Counted from the first letter of the stretch, positions 10,786-21,719 are shown. The stretch is 64,000 nucleotides of DNA from Prionace glauca (GCA_037974335.1 CM075760.1:20726291-20790290); one strand, 5' to 3'. A program made the numbers and translations. The notes: generated by a model not told the origin, from the letters alone.

Positions 10786-10984
10786 GAATCACCAAATAGC
10801 TTTGGTGCAGAAGGAGGCCACAAGGCCCATTCTGTCTGCCCCGGTTCTCCGGATGCATAACTCAACTAGCCACCTTCGCCCTGTATTTCTGCACATTCTT
10901 CCTATTCAGATGATGTCTCATTGCCCTTTGAATATTTCAATTGAATCTGTCTGCACCACACAATCAGAAGTGCATTACAGACCC
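10786..10984 (-). mobile_element. Decayed SINE-like or LINE-like tail
   Basis: TCACAGAATCACCAAATAGC and AAGGAGGCCACAAGGCCCAT resemble the antisense end of the tRNA-SINEs (AATCATAGAATC, CAGAAGGAGGCC). The rest, around CATTCTTCC, CCTATTCAGATGATG, cannot be matched confidently. Confidence 0.4.
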
Positions 10985-11390
10985 TAACTTGTGTGTGAAG
11001 TGATTCGCTCAGTCATCCTGCCTCACTGAAATTCTTCACACTGAAAATAGTCCTTTTAAATGTTCTAAATGTGCAAAAATTTTAAAAGCAGACAAGTGTT
11101 GAAACACCAACTCATTCGTGAATCAATGGGGAAAAGGCAGAAGAATGGGGGTGAGAAAAATATCAGCCATGACTGAATGGCAGAGCAGGCTTGATGGGTC
11201 GAGTGGCCTAATTCTGCTCCTATGTCTTATGATCTTATGCTCATTCACTCATTGTCATTCATCTGCTCCATTTGTGGGAAAGGATTTGCCCTTTCAACCT
11301 GTTGAGACCCCAGTGAGTTCTCACAGGGAAGAGCTTCATTCAGTCACCCAACCTGATTAAACACCAGTGAGATCATATGTGACTACAGAG
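10985..11390 (+). pseudogene. ZNF relic split by a LINE tail
   Basis: Finger-like pieces (GTGAAGTGATTCGCTCAGTCA, CTTTTAAATGTTCTAAATGTG, ACACCAACTCATTCGTG) run to about 11118. They resume at about 11255 (CATCTGCTCCATTTGTGGGA, GAGACCCCAGTGAGTTC, AACCTGATTAAACACCAGTG). Between them is an inserted LINE 3' tail. It ends in the ZNF-type 3' flank (GATTGGCTTCTATTG). Decay is advanced. Confidence 0.7.
11119..11245 (+). mobile_element. CR1-type LINE 3' tail
   Basis: Short 3' end of a LINE: GGGGAAAAGGCAGAAGAATG, ATCAGCCATGACTGAATGGC, GCAGGCTTGATGGG, CTAATTCTGCTCCTATG, with a terminal TCTTATGATCTTATG repeat. Inserted in a ZNF relic. Confidence 0.75.
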
Positions 11391-11413
11391 ATTGGCTTCT
11401 ATTGACATTACTA

Positions 11414-11732
11414 CTGTTTTTTTTAAAGTTTATTTAGTAGTGTCACAAGTAGGTTTACATTAACTCTGCAATGAAGTTACTCTGAAAATTCCCTAGTTGC
11501 CCCACTCCAGTGTCCGGATACACTGAATTTTGGAGAATTTAGCATAGCCAATGCACCTAACCAGCATATTTTTCGGAATGTGGGAGGAAACCAAAGCACC
11601 CAGAGGAAACTTATGCAGATACAGAGAGAACGTGCTGACTCCATAAGACAGTGACTCCAGCCGGGAATCGCACCTGGGTCCCTGACACTGTGAGACAGCA
11701 GTGCTAGCCACAGTGCCACCCAGTTGGACTGA
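11414..11732 (-). mobile_element. tRNA-derived SINE, full length, subfamily with TTCATTGCAGTG tail
   Basis: Antisense copy: AAAGTTTATTTAGTAG, CACAAGTAGGTTTACATTAA and CTGCAATGAAGTTACT form the tail. GTGGGAGGAAACC and ATGCAGATACAGAGAGAACG form the body. GCAGTGCTAGCCACAGTGCC is the tRNA-like head. Confidence 0.85.
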
Positions 11733-11849
11733 ACAATGTTCATTCTGAGAGTCAGGTTTTGTTTCTGACAGTAATAACCATCCTAACTCGACTGGAGAAT
11801 ATGAAATCAATCAACTCTTTTTCAAAATTATTCTTCTGGATTTTTTCTT

Positions 11850-12217
11850 TTGGAGAGTTATTACATTATTTCTGCTGTGAAATGAGAACCCCCACAACTT
11901 GCCTGGACTTGCAAAATCTCAGTAACTGTCCTGGCTGGAGACAATTCACACCTCTTTAACCTGTACTTAACCCTCTCTCCACTCACATTGTCTGTACTGT
12001 AAAGACTTGATTACCTGCAAAGACTCGCATTCCAACCATTAACTTGTAAATTGAGTCTGTGTCTATGTTTGCCCTGTTTGTGAACACAACTCTTCACTCA
12101 CCTGAAGGAAGAACACTCCAAAAGCTTGTGCTACCAAATAAACCTGTTGGACTTTAACCTGGTATTGTGAGACCTTTGTGCTCACCACAGTTCAACGCCG
12201 ACATTTCCACATCACAA
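11850..12217 (+). mobile_element. Penelope-like element 3' end
   Basis: Matches the minus-strand copy at 27233-27560: GGAGACAATTCACACCTCTT, ACATTGTCTGTACTGTAAAG, AAATAAACCTGTTGGAC, TTTAACCTGGTATTGTGAG and CATTTCCACATCAC in the same order. The ribozyme-like core at about 12104-12130 is degenerate (CTGAAGGA instead of CTGACGAA). No coding part is kept. Confidence 0.7.
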
Positions 12218-12429
12218 CTGAACCCAGCCAGAATCAACACAATCAAGGAAGGAGTGAGAGGGGAAACGGTATAAAAGCTTTGATACCTCTGTGTGATCCA
12301 CAGCAGAACTTCCAGAAATAGAGCACAGGAGATCACCAATTCACAATATTTTTGTTAATTTATCTCAAATGTTAACAATTTTATTTTGTATTAACTCTTT
12401 GAAATTTCAGGGGTGCAGTTATCACCCAG

Positions 12430-12790
12430 CATTCGCTGCGGGTGTGAAAGTCCCCTATTCACTCCACAGGTGGCCAGTACGCAGGCGCGGTGCTGCCTCT
12501 GGAGCATGCGCAGTGTTACTGTCCTCGGAGCTTGCGGGTGCGGGAGACGGTTTGTTTTAGCGGGTGAGAGTCGGTGGGGTGGAGGGAGAAATGGAGCCGG
12601 GAGTCGAGGTGGGGAGGGAGCGGAAGCTTCACAAACACCCGCTGTAGACCGCAAGGTCCGAATCAGAGCCTGCGGGTCCCGGGTTTGCAGCTGCGGGGAT
12701 TTTATCCGGATCCGGCCCCGCGCCGCAGCCGCCATCTTTGTTCAGCGGGGAGCAGAGCGCATGCGCGGTCAGTGGGCGGAGCTAAAGCAG
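12430..12790. promoter_or_regulatory. CpG-rich promoter-like island
   Basis: Dense CpG, with NRF1-like GCATGCGCA (about 12506) and GCGCATGCGCGG (about 12759), and a YY1-like CCGCCATCTTTG at about 12730. A GT-rich boundary after the CGGGAGACGGTTTG stretch could include a first exon. The next downstream ZNF sequences are the relic at 14.05 kb and ZNF-3 at 18.9 kb, both on +, so it may be their promoter. No promoter partner is seen on the minus side except relic leader sequence at 9.9-10.2 kb. Confidence 0.55.
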
Positions 12791-12895
12791 ACAATGCTGG
12801 AAAATCTCAGCAGGTCTGACAGCTTCTGTGGGGAGAGAATAGAGGCAATGTTTCCAGTCTGGATGATCCTATGTCAGAGCTAATGGTAAAGAGAA
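12786..12895 (+). repeat. Dispersed AGCAGGTCTG-type repeat
   Basis: ACAATGCTGGAAAATCTCAG, CAGGTCTGACAGCTTCTGTG, GGGAGAGAATAGAGGCAATG and TCCAGTCTGGATGATCCTAT, immediately behind the CpG island. Confidence 0.65.
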
Positions 12896-12977
12896 TCAAA
12901 AAAAATTATACTATGGGGTGGAATGGGTTGAAGAGAACGTAAATGAGGATAAAGATGACTGAGAAGTTGCTAAAAAT

Positions 12978-13312
12978 CAGAGAATCATAGAATCTTACAG
13001 TGCAGAAGGCGGCCATTTGGCCCCCTCGAGTCTGCACTGATCACAGTCCCACCCAGGCCCTATCTCCATAATCTCATGCACTTACCAAGTTAGTACCCCT
13101 AATACGAAGGAGCAATTTAGCATGGCCATTCCACCTAATCTGCACATCTTGGGACTGTGGGAGGAAACCTGAGCACCTGGACAAAACCCACACAGACATG
13201 GGGAGAACGTGCCAACTCCACACAGACAGTGACCCAAGCTGGGAATTGAACCCAGGTCCCTGGTGCTGTGAGGCAGCAGTGCAACCACTGTGCCACCATG
13301 CTGCCCACTGTG
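12978..13312 (-). mobile_element. tRNA-derived SINE, full length
   Basis: Antisense copy from AATCATAGAATCTTACAGTG through GTGGGAGGAAACCTGAGCAC to GGTGGCACAGTGGTTGCAC (minus-strand reading). The B-box-like GGTTCAATTCCC is well kept. Confidence 0.88.
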
Positions 13313-14050
13313 GCACAGTGGTTAGCAGTGACCATTAAGAGATCAGAATGTTTTGAATGGCAGAACAGAGGTATAGATGGTTAAGGCAGTTGGCCTGGAG
13401 TGGGGAGGCACAAGGAGGAGAGTGGGAATAGGGAAGTGGAAAAATGGAAGAGAAAGAAGAATGATACAAATGGATGAATGAGATGAAAAGATGAAACAAA
13501 ATTAAGTAAAACTAATGGAAATTCGCTGGTGGTGGAGGAGAGAGATCATGCTGTAAAGTTGTTTACTCAATGTTCAGTTCTGAAGGCTGTGAAGTGCCCA
13601 TTTGGAAGATGAGGTACTGTCCTTTTGGTTTGCTTTGGGGTTCAATTGAACATTGCAAAAGGCCAAGGACGGATGTCTGGACAGGAAGTCAGGGTGGTGT
13701 GTTCAAGTGGCAAGCATCTTTGTCTTAGAGCTTTATTTTTAACTGACCTGGTGTTCTAGATTCACCGTTGAGGAGAAACATCCTTTCAGGACTTACTTTG
13801 TCAAGCACCCAGATAATCTTATATGCTTCAATAAGTTAGAATCTCATTTCTCTAAAATTCAATGATTATAGATGCACCCTGCCCAAACTTTCTTCATAAA
13901 ACCAACACATTTGTGTCCCGAATCAGCTTAACGCACCTTGTCTGAACTACTCCCAATGTAAACATATTGATCTTAAATCATCCTACATTAGGAAACAGGA
14001 GGAGAGAATATTCCCTGTTTCTATCCTGGACTGAATGATGGATTTGGAAA
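13313..14050. other. Unassigned non-coding stretch
   Basis: AT-rich, no recognisable gene. The last ~70 bases (GTTTCTATCCTGGACTGAAT) match the intron end in front of ZNF last exons and lead into the relic below. Confidence 0.4.
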
Positions 14051-14065
14051 CTCCTTTTCCAGGGG

Positions 14066-14620
14066 TTTAGAAGGGGAGGATTTACACAGCAATCTCAAGC
14101 AAAGAAAAATGTTTATCTTATAATTTCAAACCACAGTTGACGCATGAGTCTTGTAATTTGCTTTTAAAGGGAGTGAGAAGATTTAGAGACTGCAATTTTT
14201 CTCTGACTCCAGTGCTTCTGACATGTTTCCAGCTGCAGGCTCCAGCAGCAAGTTTAAATTTGAAAACAGTGAAATTGTTCCAGAGGTGAGTATTATTGAA
14301 CACTCATTTACAGTTCAGAGTTTTTAGTGCTGTGCTCTGTTATCTATGCGAGATTCCATGGCTCTGGAACTGGTGTGATTCACCAGCAAGTTCACACTGA
14401 GGAAAGGCTGATCACCTGCACTGTGTGTGTGTGTCGGTCATTCCACCTGCTGACACACCGGTGAGTTCACGTTGGTGAGGGGCCATTTACCTGTTCTGAT
14501 TATGGGAAGAGATTCATTCAGTCATTCCACCTGCTGAGATACCAGCAAGTTCACAAGTGATGACAGGGATTGGATTCTGCTGTTATTGCTGCAGTTAATC
14601 ACGTCTAGGATTGAACCATG
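14066..14620 (+). pseudogene. ZNF relic
   Basis: Starts behind an AACTCCTTTTCCAG acceptor with GGGTTTAGAAGGGGAGGATT, the same exon start as ZNF-3. After about 270 bases of unrelated or decayed sequence there are remains of three fingers (CACCAGCAAGTTCACACTGA; GCCATTTACCTGTTCTGATT; TTCCACCTGCTGAGATACCA). It ends in the family 3' flank TCACAAGTGATGACAGGGAT. Confidence 0.7.
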
Positions 14621-14943
14621 TTCGTTCATCCAAGTCATCGGTGCAGGCTTGATGCAGTTCCTGCACTGCAAGGGTTCTACGGATTCTTAAAATTCTGTAC
14701 GAATTGAACATAATTTCACTATTTCTGATTTCTGTACATCTGGAGATAAATTCTACTCCTATGTGAACATTTTGATTGATTTGCTGACTCACAATGATGT
14801 TTTAAATTCTTATTCACTTTAAACCAGTGAGGAAAGAATGTTCCACAGCAACTAAGAACATAAGAAATAGGAGCAGGAGTAGGCCATCTGGCCGTTCGAG
14901 CCTGCCCCGCCATTCAATAAGATCATGGCTGATCTGTCGTGGC

Positions 14944-17697
14944 TCAGCTCCACCTTCCCGCCCTCTCCCCATAACCCTTAATCCCCTCTCTTATCAAAAA
15001 CCCATCAACCCGCTTCTTGAAAATAATTAGCGAGGCAGCCTCCACCACTTCAACGGGTAGAGAATTCCAGAGATTCACCACCCTTTGAGTGAAGAAGTTC
15101 CTCCTCAACTCCGTTCTAAAACGCCCCCCCTTTATCTTGACGCTGTGCCTCCTAGTCCTACTGTCCTTTTTGAGCGGGAAGAGTCTCTCCACCTCTATCC
15201 TATCCATCCCATTCATCATCTTATACGTCTCAATGAAATCTCCCCTCATTCTTCTAAACTCCAACGAGTACAAGCCGAGTTCATTCAGCCTCACCTCATA
15301 GCTCAACCCCCTCAACTCCGGTATCAGCCTAGTAAACCTCCTCTGCACTCCCTCCAAGGCCAAAATATCTTTGCGCAGGTGCGGCGCCCAAAACTGCACA
15401 CAGCACTCCAGCTGCGGCCTCACCAATGCCCTACACAGCTGCAGCAAGACCTCCCTACTTTTATATTCAATCCCCTTTGCTATGAAGGCCAGCATCCCAT
15501 TCGCCTTCCTGACCACCTGCTGCACCTGCAAGCTGGGTTTTTGCGACTCATGCACAAGGACCCCAAGGTCCCTCTGCACCGTCGCCTGCTGCAGTTTTTC
15601 GCCCCGTAAGTAATAGTCCTTCCTACCATTCTTCCTTCCAAAGTGGACCATCTCACACTTGCCAACATTAAATTCCATTTGCCATTTCCTGACCCATTCG
15701 CCCAGCCTATCTAGATCTTTCTGCAGACTCTCCACACCCTCCGCACAATTTGCCGTTCCCCCAATTTTGGAGTCATCTGCAAATTTCGACACCCTACACT
15801 CGGTTCCCTCCTCCAGATCATCTATATAAATGGTAAAAAGCTGAGGCCCCAGCACCGACCCCTGGGCACTCCACTAGTCACCATCTGCCAATCCGAATAG
15901 CACCTGTTGACCCCCACTCTCTGCCTCCTATTTGACAACCAATCCTCTATCCACGCTAACACCCTACCCCCAACTCCAAGACCCCTGCAATAACCTCTTA
16001 TGAGGTACTTTGTCAAACGCCTTCTGAAAATCGAGAAAGACCACATCCACCGGCTCTCCTCTATCCACCGCCCTAGACACATCCTCATAGAACTCCAGTA
16101 AATTTGTCAGACACGACTTCCCTTTAATGAAACCGTGCTGCGTCTGCTCTATCAAGCAATTCCCTTCAAGATGCCTCGCAATTTCCTCTTTAATGACGGA
16201 TTCTAACATTTTACATACCACAGACGTTAACTAACAGGCCTATAATTCCCTGCCTTTTGCCTGGCACCCTTCTTAAACAATGGCATAACATTAGCCGTTT
16301 TCCAATCTTCCGGCACTTCCCCGAAATCCAGCGACGTCTGGAAAATAACCACCAGTGCATCCACTATAACCTTCGCCATTTCTTTCAGAACCCTCGGATG
16401 CATTCCATCCGGTCCTGGGGACTTGTCCACAATAAGTCCCTCCAGTCTGTCGAGCACCGCCTCTCTAGTAACAGTAATGTCATTAAGACCCTCCAGTCCT
16501 ACCACCTTTCCATTGCTAACACCCGGCAAATTATTCACGTCCTCCTCCGTGAAGACGGAAACAAAAACGTTATTCAATACCTGAGCCATATCCCCATCCC
16601 CTACTACTAGGTCACCTTTCTCATCCTCTAAAGGACCAATGTTCACCCTAGCCAGCCTCTTCCTTTTTATATATTTATAAAAATTCTTGCTATCCTTTTT
16701 TATATTAAGCGCTAGCCCAGCTTCATAGTTTCTCCTACCCTCCTTTATCAACTTCTTTGTCAATCTTTGTTGACATTTAAACCTCTCCCAATCCTCTTCT
16801 CGCCCACTACTCTTCACTACTCTAAATTCCTCCGCTTTTAATTTAACACTTTCCTTCACCTCCTTCGTTATCCACGGCTTATTACCTCTCCTCCTACAGT
16901 CCTTTTGACCATCGGAATAAATTTCCGCTGAGCACCAAGAAAGATCTCCTTAAAGATCCTCCACTGCTCCTCAGCAGACCCTCCCTCCAACGCACTCCCC
17001 CAGTCCACATTCGCCAATTCTTCTCTCATCCTACCGTACTCCCCTCTATTCAAACAAAGGACGTGTGTCCGGGAACCCACTTTCTCCTCCTCCATCTGCA
17101 CCAGAAACTCCACCATACAATGATCACTCTCTCCAAGAGAATCCTTCACCGCAAGGTCCCTAATTCTACCCGCCTCATTACATAGCACCAGATCCAAGAT
17201 AGCTTGCTCCCTCGTCGGCTCCAACACACACTGTTCAAGGAAATTATCCCGGCAGCATTCCAAGAACTCCTCCTCGAGCCCACCGTGTCCAACATGTGTC
17301 GACCAATCAATATGCAGATTGAAATCCCCCATAACTACGGCCGTCCCATTCCTGCACGCCGCACTTATTTGCGCGTTAACAGCCCGCCCCACCTCCAGAT
17401 CATTATTCGGGGGCCTATAGACGACACCCACCAGCGTCTTCCTCCCTTTGCTGTTCCTAATCTCTACCCACAACAATTCCACGTTCTGCTCCTTGGCTCC
17501 AATATCATCCCTTGCTACCACCTTGATGCTATCCTTAACAGAGCTACGCACCCCCCTTTTCCCTCCCGCCTATCCTTCCTAAACACTTGATACCCTTGGA
17601 CATTCAGCTCCCAGTCCCTGTCACCTTGCAGCCACGTCTCTGTAATGGCCACCAGATCGTATCCGTTTGTGTTGATCTGCGCCACCAGCTCACTCAC
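14944..17697 (-). pseudogene. LINE-1 ORF2: endonuclease and reverse transcriptase, broken
   Basis: The APE endonuclease begins at 17697 (YDLVAITETWLQGDRDW). It continues in a second frame (16868-17551) with VVYRPPN, VMGDFNLHIDW and the catalytic SDH of GESDHCMVEF. Reverse transcriptase blocks follow in further frames: DKSPGPDGMHPRVLK and FKKGARQKAGNYRPVS (16227-16859), DFQKAFDKVPHKRLL (about 15.98-16.2 kb), SGVPRGR (about 15.85 kb), then FADD in VSKFADDSKIGG and the full C-terminal part (14944-15855). About four frame breaks separate the parts. Confidence 0.85.
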
Positions 17698-17889
17698 TTT
17701 ATTCCGAATGCTTCATGCATTCAAATACAGCGCTTTCATCCCAGCCTTCACCTGGACCCTATTTGCCATAACGCTACCAACCCTACTCACGCCCCCTACT
17801 CCCTCTATTATTGGGACATCCTCGGCCTCTTCCCTTACCTGTACCCTCTCCTTAACTTTAGACCTCGTAAGGTCACCCCCCCCCCCCAA

Positions 17890-18690
17890 TTAGTTTAAAG
17901 CCCTGTCTACAGTCCTCTTTACTCGATTCGCCAGCACTCTGGTCCCAGCACGGTTCAGACCAACCCCATCCCGCCCGAATAGGTCCCACCTACCCCAATA
18001 CTGGTGCCAATGCCCCATAAATTCAAACCCATTCCTCCCACACCAATCTCTGAGCCACCCATTCACTTCCTTAATCCTGTCAACCCTACGCCCGTCTGCA
18101 CACGGTTCAGGCAGTAGCCCAGAGATGACCACCTTGTCGGTTCTACTTTTTAATTCCATTGCCAGCTTCTCATACTCCCTCACCAGATCCTCAGTCCGCA
18201 CTTTGCCTACGTCATTGGCACCCACATGTACCACAACGACCGGATTCTCACCCTCCCGCTCCAGGTTCCTCTGCAGCCCAGCTGCAACATCCCGTACCCG
18301 AGCACCAGGCAGAGAACACACCCTTCTGTGCACTTTGTCATTGTGACAAAGGACAGTGTCAATACCCTTCACCCCACTGTCCCCAATTACTACTGCGTTC
18401 CTTTTCCTCTTCTTTTTGCCTATGTCCTGCTACATCACTGTACCGTGTGCAATTTGCTCACCAACCTCACCTGCCTCGTCCTCTTCCAGACTGGCAGCAA
18501 GAACCTCAAACCTGTTATGCAGATTAAGAGGCTGAGGCCTCAGCTCCTCACCCCCCTTCCTCTTCCCAGCAGCCCCCTCTTGTCCCTGACCCTTAGAGTT
18601 AGCCAGTCTAAGGGGGTTGGATGTCACTTGCACCCCATTGACAATGGCACCCTCTCTCCCCCTGATGAGCCTCAGTGTAGGGTTGCCTAT
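17890..18690 (-). pseudogene. LINE-1 ORF1 with SGNH esterase-like domain
   Basis: The N-terminal ~88 codons (RIGNPTLRLIRGREGAIVNG...) are followed by an in-frame stop (18430-18432). The same frame then continues into KRKRNAVVIGDSGVKGIDTV, which holds the block-I GDS motif at about 18376-18384, and the block-III VVHVGANDVGK. It ends with DGVGLNRAGTRVLANRV, the block-V region. Esterase domains in CR1 ORF1 are established knowledge. In most such domains block V reads D-x-x-H; here the His position is Gly (about 17959-17961), so hydrolase activity is doubtful even apart from the stop. Confidence 0.75.
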
Positions 18691-18744
18691 TCTCAATTTC
18701 TGAGCTGTACCGACTGTGATGACATTTGTAAACTCCTTTTACAG

Positions 18745-18892
18745 GATATTAAAAGGGGAGGATTTGCCATCCGAAATCTCAAACAAAATTTCACATCAAG
18801 TTCTGACGGAATCACTCATTCGGATGGGGAAACTAATGTCTGTTTGACCATCAGAGTGACAGGAAAAGCACTGAGATGCAGACACCCACACC
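18745..18892 (+). other. 5' leader of ZNF-3 last exon
   Basis: Starts after the acceptor AAACTCCTTTTACAG (ends 18744) with GATATTAAAAGGGGAGGATT. It carries the family leader (GAAATCTCAAACAAAATTTC, CAGAGTGACAGGAAAAGCAC). Most of the decayed leader finger seen in other members is missing here. Confidence 0.55.
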
Positions 18893-20089
18893 ATGGGAAA
18901 ACTGTGGAAATGTGGGGATTGTGGAAAGGGATTCAGATTCCCGTCTGGGCTGGAAACACATCAACGCCGTCACACTGGGGAGAAACCGTTCACTTGCTCC
19001 AATTGTGGGAAAGGATTCACAGATTCCTCCACCCTACTGGCACACCAGCGAGTTCACACTGGGGAGAAACCGTTCACCTGCTCCAATTGTGGGAAAGGAT
19101 TCACAGATTCCTCCACCCTACTGGCACACCAGCGAGTTCACACTGGGGAGAAACCGTTCACCTGCTCCAATTGTGGGAAAGGATTCACAGATTCCTCCAC
19201 CCTACTGGCACACCAGCGAGTTCACACTGGGGAGAAACTGTTCACCTGCTCCAATTGTGGGAAAGGATTCACAGATTCCTCCACCCTACTGGCACACCAG
19301 CGAGTTCACACTGGGGAGAAACTGTTCACCTGCTCCAATTGTGGGAAAGGATTCAATCAGTCTTCCAACTTGCTGAAACACCAGCGAGTTCACACTGGGG
19401 AGAGACTGTTCACCTGTTCCATTTGTGGGAAGGGATTCACTCAGTCATCCCATCTGCAGACACACCAGCGAGTTCACAGTGGGGAGAGACCGTTCACCTG
19501 TTCCAATTGTGGGAAGGGATTCACTCAGTCCTCCCATCTGCTGACACACCAGCTCGTTCACACTGGGGAGAGACCGTTCATCTGCTCCCTGTGCGGGAAA
19601 GGATTCGGAGATTCCTCCAGCCTGCTGAGACACAAGAGAGTTCATACTGGAGAGAGACCGTTCATCTGCTCCACTTGTGGGAAGGGATTCTCTTGGTCAT
19701 CCACTCTGCTGACACACCAGCGAGTTCACACTGTGGAGAGACCATTTACCTGTTCCAATTGTGGGAAAGGATTCACCCAGTTAGCCACCCTGCTGACACA
19801 TCAGCGAGTTCACACTGGGGAGAGACTGTTCACCTGTTCCAGTTGTGGGAAGGGATTCACTCAATCATCCCATCTGCTGAGACACCAGCGAGTTCACACT
19901 AGGGAGAGGCCATTTACCTGCTCAGAGTGTGAGAAGGGATTCACTGATTTATCTGCCCTGCAGACACACCAGCGAGTTCACACTGGGGAGAGACCATTCA
20001 CCTGTTCTGATTGTGGGAAAGGATTCACTCGGACATCCACGCTGCTGATACACCAGCGAATTCACACTGGGGAGAGACCATTCACCTGA
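18893..20089 (+). CDS. C2H2 zinc-finger protein, 14 fingers, C-terminally truncated (ZNF-3)
   Basis: Predicted nuclear DNA-binding protein of 398 residues. It starts [14 protein letters not shown] at the position equivalent to MEKPWKC in paralogs. Fourteen fingers follow. Fingers 2-5 are identical in protein ([17 protein letters not shown]) and virtually identical in DNA, so their predicted contact residues (D, S, T, A at -1, 2, 3, 6) repeat four times. Later fingers are more diverse, and one linker reads TVERPF. The frame ends at TGA (20087-20089), which replaces the first cysteine codon of the next finger. Two more intact fingers follow in the same frame up to TGA at 20237-20239. The protein may therefore be a shortened form or a recent pseudogene. 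A LINE lies antisense in the preceding intron. Confidence 0.85.
   Translation: MGKLWKCGDCGKGFRFPSGLETHQRRHTGEKPFTCSNCGKGFTDSSTLLAHQRVHTGEKPFTCSNCGKGFTDSSTLLAHQRVHTGEKPFTCSNCGKGFTDSSTLLAHQRVHTGEKLFTCSNCGKGFTDSSTLLAHQRVHTGEKLFTCSNCGKGFNQSSNLLKHQRVHTGERLFTCSICGKGFTQSSHLQTHQRVHSGERPFTCSNCGKGFTQSSHLLTHQLVHTGERPFICSLCGKGFGDSSSLLRHKRVHTGERPFICSTCGKGFSWSSTLLTHQRVHTVERPFTCSNCGKGFTQLATLLTHQRVHTGERLFTCSSCGKGFTQSSHLLRHQRVHTRERPFTCSECEKGFTDLSALQTHQRVHTGERPFTCSDCGKGFTRTSTLLIHQRIHTGERPFT
18974..19309 (+). repeat. Four 84-bp finger units, nearly identical
   Basis: Four consecutive 28-codon units, each TGEK(P/L)[10 protein letters not shown] plus [13 protein letters not shown], differ at only about two bases (CAC TTG/ACC TGC at the first border and CCG/CTG in the linker). 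This indicates very recent unequal exchange or replication slippage. Confidence 0.95.
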
Positions 20090-20239
<150 letters not shown>

Positions 20240-20460
20240 TGACAGGAGTTGGATTCTGCTGTTATTGCTGCTGTTAATCATATCCAGGACTGAAACATGT
20301 TCATTCTGACAGTTGGGCAGAGGGTTTCTTGCTGTTGGACTGGCCGGTCTCTCAATTTTCATTCCGGTGGCTGATTCCCTTTGAGCGATGGCACATTCCC
20401 ACTGAAATGATTCACGAAAGCAGATGTTAGATGAGACTGAGATGAGGAAAAAATTCATAA
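20240..20460 (+). other. ZNF-3 3' untranslated region
   Basis: The family 3' flank (ATGACAGGAGTTGGATTCTG, ATCCAGGACTGAAACATGTT, TTGGACTGGCCGGTC) also follows the genes at 32.0 and 63.35 kb. Confidence 0.55.
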
Positions 20461-20690
20461 TCGAAGGACAGTGAACGTGGGGAATTGTCTATCACAGAAG
20501 GTTGTGGAATTCAAATCACTGAATATATTCAAGGAAGAGATAGTTTTTGTTTCAGATTTTAATGGCTTCAGGTGGTATGGGGAGGATATGGCATTGAGAT
20601 AGAGGATCAGCCATGATCACATTGAATGGTGGAGAGACTCAAATGGCCTGCCCTTAGTTTCTATATAGTACATTAACTTTATACTGGATT
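20460..20690 (+). mobile_element. Old LINE 3' tail
   Basis: Decayed C-terminal ORF2 and tail: AATTGTCTATCACAGAAGGTTG (TQRVVE-like), TGAATATATTCAAGGAAGAG, ATCAGCCATGATCACATTG, GAATGGTGGAGAGACTCAAATG. Confidence 0.65.
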
Positions 20691-20722
20691 GTAAATAGTC
20701 TTTTTCCTACCACTACAGGTCA

Positions 20723-20998
20723 TAGAAGGATCATAGAATCTCGAAAGTGCAGAAGGAAGCCACTGGGCCCATTGAGTCTGCACCAACCACAATCCCATCC
20801 AGGCCCTACCCCCATATCCCTCCATAGTTACCCATTAATCCCCCTAACCTACACATCTCAGGACGCTAAGGGGCAATTTTGTAGCATGTCCAATCAACCT
20901 AACCCGCACATCTTTGGATTGTGGGAGGAAACCGGAGCACCCGGAGGAAACCCATGCAGATAAGAGGAGAATGCGCAAACTCCACACAAACACGTGTG
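20723..20998 (-). mobile_element. tRNA-derived SINE, head truncated
   Basis: Antisense body and tail (ATCATAGAATCTCGAAAGTG, AATCCCATCCAGGCCCTACC, GTGGGAGGAAACCGGAGCAC), ending before the tRNA-like head. Confidence 0.85.
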
Positions 20999-21049
20999 CT
21001 GTCTTTTATCCATCCTCATTCGGAGTGCGGTGTTGGTCGCACTCTGAAC

Positions 21050-21482
21050 AATTTTTTCGTATTTATATTCTCTGGAATTTAGAAGAATGAGGGAAGATCA
21101 AATTAAGGTATACAAGATTATAAAAGGTGTGGATAAAGTAGATGTGGAGCAGATACTTTCTCTTGTGGGGCAGTCTAGGATGAGAGGTCATAGTCTCAGG
21201 ATAAGGGATAGCAAATTTAAGATAGAGTTGAGGCGAAACCATTTCTCCTAAAGGGCTGTGAATCTGTGGAATTCACTACCTCAAAGTGCGGTGGATGCTG
21301 GGATAGTGAGTAAATTTTAAGGAGAAGTTAGACAGATTTTTAATTGGTAATGGGTTGAAGGGTGATGGGGAGAAAGCAGGAAAATGAGGATGAGGAGCAT
21401 ATCAGCCATAATCAAATGGTAGAGAAAACTCGATGGGCCGAATGGCTTAATTCTGCTCCTATATCTTACAAACTTATGAACA
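21050..21482 (+). mobile_element. Old LINE 3' tail
   Basis: Decayed C-terminal ORF2 (GAATTTAGAAGAATGAGGGA, AGATAAAGTAGATGTGGAGC-like, AATCTGTGGAATTCACTACC) and tail (ATCAGCCATAATCAAATGG, CTCGATGGGCCGAATGGC, TTCTGCTCCTATATCTTAC). A sister copy lies at 46.63-46.99 kb. Confidence 0.75.
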
Positions 21483-21719
21483 CAGTTTTAAGATTTTGGA
21501 AAGAGAGACAGGGAAAATGAGGACTTCTTTAAAAAGAAAATGGTAATGAGCTGGAACTCAGCTCTTAAACTCAAAGGCTGATAATATTCAGACCCTGATG
21601 AATGGGGTTTGCCCTGAATGTTGAGGCCTCCCCTCCCACTTACTGCCCCTAACGCTGCCTCTGCTTAACCACCTCCTTCCCACCTGAAGGTGAAACTAAC
21701 AAGTGTCTGTCCCTGGACA

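Larger units (their letters stand above)
14852..18690 (-). mobile_element. CR1-type LINE, near full length (LINE-1 copy A)
   Basis: About 3.84 kb copy on the minus strand. Reading from the 5' side at about 18690: ORF1 carries an SGNH/GDSL esterase-like domain, then ORF2 carries an APE endonuclease and reverse transcriptase. The 3' end has the CR1-typical short terminal repeat (TTCTTATGTTCTTAG). Its 3' part is shared with copies at 25.35, 26.5, 37.67, 38.84 and 44.1 kb. Frames are broken in roughly four to six places, so it is not active. It sits in the intron just upstream of the ZNF-3 splice acceptor, in antisense orientation. The 5' border is placed by comparison with the related intron end at 14.0 kb. 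Confidence 0.88.

Noticed and set aside
18974-19309. CRISPR-like regular repeat
   Set aside because: Period of 84 bp equals one finger plus linker, all units are coding, and there are no spacers.
18226-19902. 558-codon open frame on + with repeated [19 protein letters not shown] units
   Set aside because: It is the finger array of ZNF-3 read in another frame plus antisense LINE sequence; the repeats are the 84-bp units. The true frame has correctly spaced C2H2 ligands.
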